NCBI GenBank assembly: GCA_030407085.1
Contig: CM059582.1
Coordinates: 50,677,001 to 50,741,000 of the forward strand
Length of the DNA stretch: 64,000 bases
Source: Trichopria drosophilae
Lineage: Eukaryota > Arthropoda > Insecta > Hymenoptera > Diapriidae
Direction: 5' to 3'
Part shown: positions 13,249-24,500 of the stretch, in pieces
Layout: each line of letters starts with the position of its first letter
How positions within the stretch are numbered: position 1 is the stretch's first letter
Notes under the pieces: generated by a model
Databases searched by the model: none
What the model was told of the DNA's origin: nothing
Seen by the model: only the letters and a program-made list of their open reading frames with translations
Program-made: the position numbers and the translations under genes

Positions 13249-16200
13249 AGTTATATGCTAACTTTAATACATCTTCAGACCTAGCCGGTTATCAACATGT
13301 ACAAATGCAGTTATATGGGAGAAAAACCCTTAAGATCATCAAAAAGCGTGGACAACTTTGCTCCAAGTTCTAGCCTTTCATAATGATTTTTCCGATTATC
13401 TTTTATTAAGGTAATATTTATTTATATTAGAGGCAGCAAATATGTGTGCGTTTAGAGTGATATAATAAAAATATATGAAATAATAAAAAGTAAATATAGA
13501 AACCTTGAATTTACGTTAGATTACGGAACCTGTCGTTTTACACGTTCCTCAAGAATTTCGCATTTTAGTATTTCATATAGTTGAAATATTAATAAATATT
13601 TCTTAATTTAAAGGTTATGGGTAATATCGGTATTAAAACCTAGAAGACGCTTGCGAACAAAAAATAGCTGGTACTAATTTAGCATATATTCTCGTATTTA
13701 TAAAGAAATTTACCGGAGATACATAGAAGTTAAAAGTATAACATTTTCAATATTCATAGTAATTATTACAAAAAAAAATAAATTAGATAATGAAACAGAA
13801 ACTAATGTGTTAATATATGTATTATGTTTAGTATTGTTTTATTATATTTCAACAATATATAATTGATCACGAAACGATATAAATCATAACAAAAAGTACG
13901 AGTCTGTAAAAGAAATTACTACTTTTGCTTTACTCAGATATATTATGTTAATAGTACTTGTAATTATTTATACCGAAATTGATAAATCTTTCATTTTTAA
14001 GATGTATTGCAACATTACAAGTTATAACTAACCTTTAAAAAATATTCTATTATAAATTAAAACATACAATGAACTGAAGAGGGAAATATTCTGCCGACAA
14101 CAAAGGCAATTAATTGGACCTTCTGATTTATGATCAGGAATACTAAGAAAATGAATTCCTGTGTAACTTATACAAAAAAATTCATGAATTTAAATGAATT
14201 ATAAATATTTTGTTCTTGTATCCTCAATACAAAATCGAATTAAAAATTACATTAATTTATTCATATTGATCATAAAAATTTAAAAGACATCCTGTGGTGC
14301 TTACTATGACTTTATTATATAATTTCATACTTTTATTCTGATTCGTTGGAATTATTCATGCTATAGAATAGGAAATGAGTAGCAACAATTGCTCACTAGA
14401 TTTGAAGTTCATGCTTTTTCAAAAATGTCGGAACTTACGAATTTATGTAAATATCTTAAAGATATCAGCAAATTACCATTGAAGTTATGATCTGTTTATA
14501 CAGAAGAAATACACGAATATTATAATAAATATTATGATACTGTATACAGTAACTTTTCGTATTGACTAATCTCTCATGCATTATCGAAATATGTAGACAA
14601 GGATACAAATTAAATAAAGTAACTGGAAAATAAATATAAATCTATTCGCAGTTGGTAGTTTAAGCAGGTATTTATTACATGTTTTAAAAATAAAACATGA
14701 AAAAAATACGAACTCGGAGAAAAGACTTGCATCATTGTTCCATACATGAAATTCGTTGTTTAAATCAAGTTTTTTTATATTCAATTATTTAGTTTTAACA
14801 TTATTTTTAACATAATTAGGATGATATATTCTGTCAAGGTATTTATGCCTTTCAATTCACCGATTTCGTTCACAATTTAACTGCGGCAAACGCTTCAGCC
14901 AGCAGTTATTTCGTTATCATATCCAACCCTTTAATAAAGCCCGACAGTCCACGCTGAATAAAATTTCCCTTGATATAATCGCGTTAAGTAGAGCGTACAC
15001 ATTTTACAAATTTTGGAATATATGTTATTAGTATTCTCATCGGAGAAATTCATGTTTATTATGACGATAATTTATCTCGGTCTCTGTGAAGTAGTCCAGA
15101 TTTTCACGAATATACCTGACTGTAATATACTGCAATAGGCACCATGGGATTTGAAGTTATGCCCTTTCAGCTTGATTTAACATCTTTTGCTTAATCCGTA
15201 TTATTCTACTGTAATTTTAAAACACTGTAAATGTTTTTTAGGTAAATGAACTATGCAAAATATGGAGTTATGGATATAACTCTAAATATTCGAAAGTTAG
15301 AGCTGTTTCTGACTGCTATGTTGATCTAGAATGGCATTTACCCGTATAATTTCAATTGCAGTTTGTATATGATTAGCAAGAAAAAGTGTACTGAGGTTTA
15401 TTTTAGCAAATGATTATCATGAAACGTTTACGTATTTCGATACGCAGAGAAAACTAGATGTTAAGAAAAACATTTTAAATTTATCTATACTTTCATTGAT
15501 TTTTTTAATGTTATTTAATCTGTTCAAAATTTTCACAAGATTTAATAAAATATGATAGAACGTACACCCCTAAAGTAAAATTGCAAGTTTAAAAATATAC
15601 CGATGTTAAACATTTAATTTCGCTGCATGTTTACTTTGGAATTTTAACTTGATTCGCGTAAGAAGCAGGTTTTACGTACATAACTGAAATGTATTTGCTG
15701 TTGGAATTGCACATTACATATTCAAACAATACAGAAATTCCTTTCCGGAAATACTGTGACATTTTATTACGTATGGAGAGAAATGATTCGCCAAATTTAA
15801 ACATTAACACATTATAGTTAATGAGCTTAAACATTGTCAAAACGACAAAGAATATCAAATATTTTCAGTTTCCTAATATAAAAAGAATGTATTTTTAGCT
15901 ACAATACAACAATACTTAAAAAAATGAACAATTCGAGAAAGTAAGAATAATAACGCAGAAATAACGAGCGGCAAATAATCAAATCATAAGTATACCTTTA
16001 TTTATTTTCTATGACAGAAAGTATTTATTCGGTGTAAAAATACTTCTATTGCGCTATAAAATTATACTACATTCTCTGAATCTTCATATTATATTTTTAG
16101 TTTGATATACACGACCATCATTGTTTCAAGCAGATACTATTTTGGTTATAAGGCAGATGAAATGTTATAACATCTTCAATATCAGAAACAATCAGGTGTT

Positions 16201-18390
16201 TTTCCCGATTTTATTGAATTTAGGTTACGTATTTCTAAAGTTATGCGTTGTATACTAATTGCTCTATTTCAATATCGTTTTATTATTCATTTTTAATATG
16301 TCTAGTTAAAAATCCAAATAAAAATTGAAGCATTTCTCTTGTTCGTACCACACAGACTAAATTTTTCTTAGAAAATTTCCTGTATTGTCTGGTTTTAGCG
16401 GGACATAGTCTGAAAATGAAATTTTCTAAATTTTGATGAATTAATTAGAAAACCTGTACTCAAATTTCCTCGTTAGTATGAGACTTTTTTCATGGACATG
16501 TAGGTATTAACGGCATTTTTCGCGTATAACCCGCTGATACCAAAATTTTCTTACTGCATGCTGTTAACATAATATAAATAGCAGAAAAGTTTGCAAAATA
16601 CCGAATGTGTAAAATGTACGCGTGACTTTCTATTTAATTTTGGCATTTCGCCCAAACTAAAGTTTGCACTTACCGAGAGTGAAAACCTCTTCCACACCTT
16701 TGCAATCCATACTCCTACATTGGACAGCTTTAGATGTGGTATTTAGCAACATCATACACATAATCTGATTTTTCATAATCAGGTGGTTTTTACGTCTCGC
16801 TATCAGAGCATAAAACAGAGAAGAAAAGTAACTATACACTGTATAAAATATCAGTAAATAATTTCCAACAAATGCTGTAAAATTTCATAATTACTAAAAA
16901 ATTAAACGTTTAATATTATGATGATACAATATTGATAATAATTTTACAATATTTTATTGTTATTTGACAGTACTTTTGTAATTGCACAGAATTTGTTGTC
17001 ATTTTTTATGTGATATTAATGTACAATTTGGCAAATAGTCCTGAAGTTTAGTCTCGGCAGATTCTACGTCACTAATTTGAGCAGGATTTATAAACTATGC
17101 GTTGTTTTCCAATATAATAATAAGTCATGAATATATATAATAATAAATCTTGCAGATGTGATTGAAAAAAGTATAGTTCTTTTTTATTGTTTGCAATAAC
17201 AATAAACAAGTTTGGTTGAGTCAAGTATAAAATGTCTTAGATTTCTTAAATATATCTTGTTCGGTGAATCCTATCCATAAATAGTTTGGGATATGAATTC
17301 AAAAAGATATTATACAGTATTCATTTTTTTCACATTGAATAAGTTTAGAGAATATCTGAATAAAAAACCCAATATGACACAAATAAAAGTTTAAGTATTA
17401 TGTACTCAACTTTGATGATATTTGTCCAGATATTTTTTAATTATACATATAATTTTTGTTGTTTGTCCTAATAAAAGTGCGGATATTTAAGTATGTTTTT
17501 TATAAATAAAATGGTTTTATATTGTATTTTTATAGACGACCCTGAGGAGAACCATCAAAATGGTCAAAACGTTGACCTTTTTTGATATTATTTTTGACCC
17601 ATAATGGGCATTTATTTGGATTTGTAATTCCTTTTTTTTTTAATTTATGATATTTTTCGCGAGATTACTTTGTCCTCGGATATTAAGTCATGTCAGCATT
17701 TAGAGAGATGTAAATCCTTGATTTTAGAAACTAAAAAATTTCGAATAATGAATGAGCAGAAGATTCCTCCTTAAATATTGGAACCAATAATCAGTGAAGA
17801 TATAACTCGAATTGTAAATATAACATTTTTAATAAATGTCTTATTTGTAACAACATACCAGATACCTACAAAGTTATATAAAATATTAATACAAAATACT
17901 TAATAATAAAAATGCAAGACGTTTGTTGGACACAACTGGAACAGCAGTTTACATGATCCCTAATTATCGATATCGTTGAAGGCTTCTTCAAATGTAACCA
18001 TATTAATTACTGCAGCATACTAGCCGGTTGAAGTACCAGTTCCACTGAAACAGAATTATTGTATATATGTTTTTATGCTTTTATTTTATTATTTTCTCCA
18101 CAATTTTCATGTTAATGAAAACTTATAGGTCATCATTAGCAATTTTGTCAATTATGAGTACGACTACATAAAAGTGGTGCAAACTATACTTTTTAAATTA
18201 CGACGCCACTTTACCGGAGACAATTATCAGGTTTTGAGTGCCAATAAAAGATAACCCCACAAGGTAGTTTGAATAAGGTATCTCACAATTAAACTATTTG
18301 ATCCGTAAAGAATAACCATTAATAAAATAAGCTACCATTATAAAATGGAACGCTCCCAAAAATAATGGTTCTAATTTAATTTGCTCTGCG
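13249..18390. other. Intergenic AT-rich DNA downstream of the membrane-protein gene
   Basis: Apart from the short motif at 17533 I see no gene or clear repeat here. Confidence 0.55.
17533..17585 (+). repeat. Dispersed-repeat tail motif (CTGAGGAG...ACCAT-CAAA-ATGGT...AAAACG)
   Basis: GACCCTGAGGAGAACCATC, AAAATGGTCAAAACGTTG and a T-rich end form a short hairpin (ACCAT/ATGGT, loop CAAA). The pattern CTGANGA...hairpin...GAAACG is common near the ends of invertebrate retroelements. No element body was found next to it. Confidence 0.4.
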
Positions 18391-18399
18391 CACATGTTT

Positions 18400-18405
18400 T
18401 TTATT
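18400..18405 (-). terminator. Polyadenylation signal AATAAA of the membrane-protein gene
   Basis: The minus strand reads AGCAGAATAAAAAAC about 110 bases after the stop codon. This is the first AATAAA downstream, so the 3' UTR is probably about 130 bases long. Confidence 0.55.
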
Positions 18406-18515
18406 CTGCTTTAAGTTTATCTGAGAGAAAATATATCACTAGGAAATAATGAAATAAAAAAACGCATCGTATATAAATATTTCTTTCACATTTATAATGT
18501 TGATTAATTTTTTTG

Positions 18516-18578
18516 TTACCTTCTTTTGCGAGGACTTTCTGTATTCGTAGTTGTATCATCACTTGTATAGGATCCCTC
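18516..18578 (-). CDS. Coding exon 12 and stop codon
   Basis: Residues 526-545, EGSYTSDDTTTNTESPRKRR, then TAA. Acceptor ATTTTCAG. The last codons also read AAG|GTAACA, a possible donor, so a longer splice form cannot be excluded. No continuing exon was found downstream, and a polyadenylation signal follows about 110 bp later. Confidence 0.75.
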   Translation of the reverse strand, partial: EGSYTSDDTTTNTESPRKRR

Positions 18579-21500
18579 CTGAAAATTATAAATAATGATA
18601 CATTAATACACAAAATACCATTTGTACTTCAAGAATCAAATCTTAATTCCTTTTTATTTCAATCATTTATATCTTCCACATTTGCGAGGACTGCGAGTAC
18701 AGTTAAATAGTTATTATACTAAAGATATAGATTTTATTGAAAGACGATATCAACAATTGGCGTCTAGAAGGTGACTGCTTTAATTGATATAATAGTGGAT
18801 GTCATTTTTGTATTCTCTGATACACCTATTTATTGAAAGCAATTTTATTATTCATATTATTATTAATTTTGAGATGAATTACTTTTACCACCGAGTTTTA
18901 ACAACGACCAATAAAGTGAAGAAAGAAGAAAGATTATAACGAATATTTGTCTAAAACTGCAGCAGAAGATTTAAGTTCCAAAATCGCACGACAACTAGAA
19001 TTTTAGTTATCGGTTACATAATTCATATTTAAGTACAGGAAAATCGAAACTAGAAACTACAAAGGATTTCGATAAACAAACGGTTTATCAATATCGATAA
19101 TATGAGACTCGAATTTTACTGCGTAATCTGAATATGGAAAATATCGTTTTGCATGAAATTTCTGTATGCGAAACGAAGTACTATAAGCAATGCCTCCAAA
19201 CGTTTTCATGGTTCTATGATACATTAAAACTTTTTGAAAAATGATTCAAAGTAATATGTTATACGAGAATAATTCATGGAAATCCATAATAATTAAATCA
19301 TAATATCGAAAAAATCTTATAGAAGCCAACACATTCTTCAAAATAGGCCTTTAATTATATCGAAAAGAAATTTAAAAAACAATTATTTAAATATTCATGC
19401 ACTCGCATCCGCGCAGTTGTTGGAGTATTGATTAAATTTATGAATACTAAAAATTGATTAAATTATTTGTTAACCAACAATATTACTTACTCGATACGAA
19501 GTGCAACCTCTGGGAGAAGTAGAAGGACTAACCGAAACAGCCTTAGAACACTTTTTCATTCGCCTAAACATAAATTTAGTATTGCTAAATTATTACATTG
19601 AATTATCTATTGGATGTGCACAATTACTTTAAACATTTTTATTATTTTACTTTCAAGGCTAATTTGAATGTACACTGAAATATTCACGATATTATAATTA
19701 CTTTCGAATGCAATAATAATAACTGCTTAAACTACTTTATAATTTTGGGTTTATTGGAATAATTGTAAAATCTAGTTATATCGATTAACCCTTGACGTTT
19801 TCTGTACATTTTTTCTGAGCATTATTATTGTTTACAATACCAGAACCTGACAAAATGGTTACAAATTGATTTCACTGTCTTCCAAGGAAGTAAAGCTACT
19901 AATTTCGGGTGCACCTCAAAAAACCGACAAATCACAAAACAGACACTTCAAAAACCATACATTTAAAAATTCGAACATTCAAAAACCAGACTATTCAAAA
20001 TACAGACACCTCCAATTCATAAAAAAATGATCTTGGGTCACCGACCTTGAGGTCTCACTGGAAGGTCATTTCGAGGTCAAAAATGTTTGACCAACGGATT
20101 AATTTCGTAGGTCACTTGAAGGCCATTACATTTATTACATTTTCAGAAGATGTACATTTTGAAGTGTGTGGTTTTTTAATGTCTATATTTTGAAATGTCT
20201 GGTTTTTGAATGTCGGATTTTTAAGTGTATGCTTTGTGACTTGTCGGGTTTTTGAGGTGCACCTAATTTTCTATCCGTTATTGTTAATTAAAAAATGTAA
20301 TTAGTCAAATTTGAAAATACATTTACCCATATGTATAAGATTTACTAGTACTGCTTCTTCTAAGTGACTCCTTACTAGTGTAACTCATAGTAGCAATGCA
20401 CCGCTCTTCATCATACGTTTCGCAAAGGTTCTTGTATCGTTTTCCAAATTTACTTCTCCACCACCCGGTCATTTTGTTTACACTTTTACCATCGGAAGTA
20501 TTCGAAACACATAGTTCGGGTTTACAGTAATCCGTGTTATCATACAATACGGCGACTCTAAATTCGAAACAATTCATTTTAAATTATATTAAAAGTAAGA
20601 ATAAAATATTACAAAGTTCAGCTATATTAGGGTTATTTTTTGCCAATCAGTGAAATGTATATACATAGAGTTGTGTACAGTTACAATGTAATTTCCAGGA
20701 GCTTATCAGATGAAATGCATCGCATATATAACTTCAAATTTCAAATTCTGCAGTTTTAAAATTCAATAGTCGTAAAATATTTGTGAGCAATACAATAAAC
20801 GTAATAAATTTGATAAGATGATTAGAAATTACTGCTATATGGCACGGTTTACAATTGTGAATTGTAAAAATGCGATTTTGTCAACTGCAACTCTTTCATA
20901 TTATTAACTTTTAATGTGACAACAGTTTCTAACATTTTATCACGGTTTCGGTAACCATGACACATGGCTCTCTTTCTACAATATTAGATGACGATTTAAT
21001 TTTATTTTGAAAAGCCAGAAAGTGAAATAATATTATTAAAAACTAAATTTAATATAATTTTATTAGACTTACGGTTTCTCCGATGATCCACATCTTTCGT
21101 TTTGATCTGAATTTCTTGTGAGTAGTCTATAGCACACGAGAGTTAGGCCAACCAGCAGCCACGCTAGTATCGCACCGGCAACTGCAATTAACACCAGCTC
21201 CGTCGTTCCTAATGGAATAGATGATTCGTCTTCACCTAAGCAATTACCAAAATTTAATTAAAGGAAACATATAAAAAATAAATTTATATTATAGTTCAGT
21301 CTGTTGATAATTTTCTAAAAAAATGGTAATATTAAATAAGAAGAAAATTAAAAGATTTAATTCAATTAAAGAAATCTGGTCGAATTCTTGAATGATTAAA
21401 TCTCTGCTTACTTCTATATAATGAATTTGTAAAAGAACCTGCAGTTTTATTTTTGAATAACGGATGCACATCTTTGGAATCCAGTGCAGACGATGGTACG

Positions 21501-24500
21501 CTTATAACTTGGGACGTAATTCCATAAAATCCTCCTCGTTTACCTTCCCTCAGAATTTCTAATTAAAAAGTATGAAATATTATTTCTCAAAATATGTAAA
21601 TTTATAAAGTAAGAATTTAAACGTTTCCGAAAAATAGCAAAGTAAAGTTTTGTTTATATTCCATCTGAATTATGAACGGAGTTATCAACTTATGTAAACC
21701 ATGAGACAAGATTATTTAATATCGACTAAATTAAAGCTTGGCAGTTAGCAGCCAAATGATTCAGTTAGTTTAAATGAATGTAGTCAATTCAACTAAATTT
21801 CTTAGGCAAACTGCTTCTTAAATGATCATGAAATGATACAAAAATAAAGTTTTGAAAAATAGTTATTATATTATTTTAGAATACATCATTCTGATTTAGC
21901 AAGTGAATTTAATATGGTACATTTATAAATAGCGTATACTCCTGATAATTAACCTGTCACATTTTAGGGAAATACTCGTTTGAAATAAATATTAGACGGG
22001 AGGAAAAATAATGTTTATTAACCTGTTTCGTTCAAAGACGCTACTACCCGTAAGATTCCACCAAAAGCAGGATACCATTTATCGTCATTCAAGCGAGGAC
22101 AAACCTGAAGAAAGTATAAAAGTTAGTATCGATATCTGCACCGTTAGTTTAGATTTTATTTAAGATGATCACATCTCACCACGTACGGATTGCTTCAGCC
22201 ACGTACGAAAGTCTCTCTTGAAATTCGAAAGCTCTTTGTTACTATTCGGCTTAGAAGTGAGACATTTTACACTCGCTATGTAATAAGTCACAAGTATAAA
22301 GGCCGATGATTCTGCATATAAGGAATGCAAGCTATTATTCTTGAAAGGCAATGCAATGCTGTTAATACATTCAAAATGGGAGATTATCAATTTGTTAAGA
22401 TAAGCGTCATTTATTACTTAATTTATTATATGTTACACAACTCTAAATTAATGGGTTTAAAAGGTGACACTATACAACTAAGGAATTACTTCGATCTTCA
22501 AGAACCTTGCATTATTTGTTTAGGCAAACTACTTCTGAAATGAATGATCATGAAATGATACAAAAATAAAGTTTTGAAAAATAGTTATTATATTATTTTA
22601 GAATATATCATTATAAAATACTATCTAATCAAATCTACGACAATATTCTTATTTTATTTCACAGAAATTTGTTACATTTAACAAAAGTTAATAATATTTG
22701 AGAGTAACTTTAAAGTTTTAATGTTTTAGCAGAATGCACAATATCCTAAATATTTATGACCTTTTTATTAAGAACACGAACAAAATAGCTCATGCTGAGT
22801 TATATTCATTTTTTCTTGAAAATTTTCCTACATACTTTAACAAAATCTGATTCGCATTTCCCTGGTAGAAATGATTCTAGTTTCTGTCCAGTTTACTTAT
22901 TTTACATGTTAAATGTATAGCGAAACTGGATAGTGTAACAATAAACTGGACAAATTTCTACCAGGGTTTATGTATTTATAATAGTTTATAGTTACGTAGC
23001 ATGGAATATGATTTAATGAAGACTTTTAGTAATAAAATAAATAGTTTTATTTCGATACAAGTTTGAAATTACCTGTTTGGTTTCGCGTTGTCATCCAAAA
23101 ATGGTATTGGAATTGATATCGACTCTGACACATCGGACTGATCTTCGTTATTTGATCATAAACAGAAAACATCAACAGATTTTAAAGAAATATTAAAACT
23201 ATTCCAAATTAAAATTTGATTTCTATAAATTATTGTTGATATATATTAAATTATAAAAGTATTATATAGTTTTCCGTCCAGAACACAGCACTTTGAGAGT
23301 ATTACTGAGAAGTTACAACTTTAAACTTTCAAACCACAAATTATCGTAATGTTATGGGTAAAACTAAGAATATTTAACGTCACAGAGGCACACATACTAA
23401 TGTTATATTAACCCCTATGCAGTAAGAGCTGCGAAATTAACTGGAATCCGTTCCGACGACCTCCAAAATTGACCAAAATTGTCTCCGAAATTGTCTGCAA
23501 GTTGCAAAAACGAGCTAAGGGGACATGACCCATACTCTACGTTTATCTTAACCTTTCTTAATATCGATTTGTCAACATTTTTATTAGTTTCAATAAGTTG
23601 CTCATTTTTCGTTTAAGTTAGTGAAAAATTACTGCAATAATTGTATAATATTAATATAATAATATTAATATACATACATAGAGTGGGGGAAAGCGTTTTC
23701 CCTATGGTAGCAAATTTCGAACGCTTCCGTGGAGACAATTTGATAAGTTGGTCAATTTTGAGGGTCAAATTTTTTATAAAATTTCTTCAGGCGGTTAACG
23801 CACTGGACTACGAAGTCGTAGGTCGTGAGTTCGATCCCCGTCTGGTAAACAATTTTTCGATTTCGTTTTCAAGCAGCAGCTCGCTGTTGGTAAGACGTGC
23901 CACGTTGTTTGTGCTTACGTTTCGAAAGTATTGTTTATCTGGCGGAAATCGACTCATGACCGCTGCTGTACTTGGTGTAGGTTTCTGCAGTCCTACATTT
24001 CATACACAAATGTGAAGTATGGCGCCATCTTTCTAAGTCGATCTGCAGCTCTCGCAAAAAATGATACGATTTATAATTCAGCAAAAACAATTCAGTAAAA
24101 AGGGCGATTCCGCCCGTTAATTAATTAATAAAAAAAAAAAAAAAAAAAAAAAAATTGTCCGAAGTGAAGGATTAAGTATGATCGAAATCTAACCGTGTCA
24201 GCTTTGATTTGTGTATTCGTGATTTTGTCTAACATTTCATTACAAATACTTATTCAGTCTTTAACAAAATAATATGATGTTTTTCAATTTGTTGTATCTC
24301 AAGAAATTGCCAGTAAATAAAAAATGTTTAAGGAAGAAAAAGCTTCATTTAGTTCAGTTACCTTTTAGGTGAAAATTTTCAAATTACTTTATTTTTAAAG
24401 TAATGTTAGGCAACATCGCAAATACACAAAACAAAGTTGACATGATTGGGGAAACCGGGAGCTGCGTTTAAAAATTAGGAAAAAAAAATTGGAAAAAATG

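Noticed and set aside
23790..23845. Functional tRNA gene
   Set aside because: Promoter boxes are present but the anticodon and acceptor arms do not fold as a tRNA; it is the head of a SINE.
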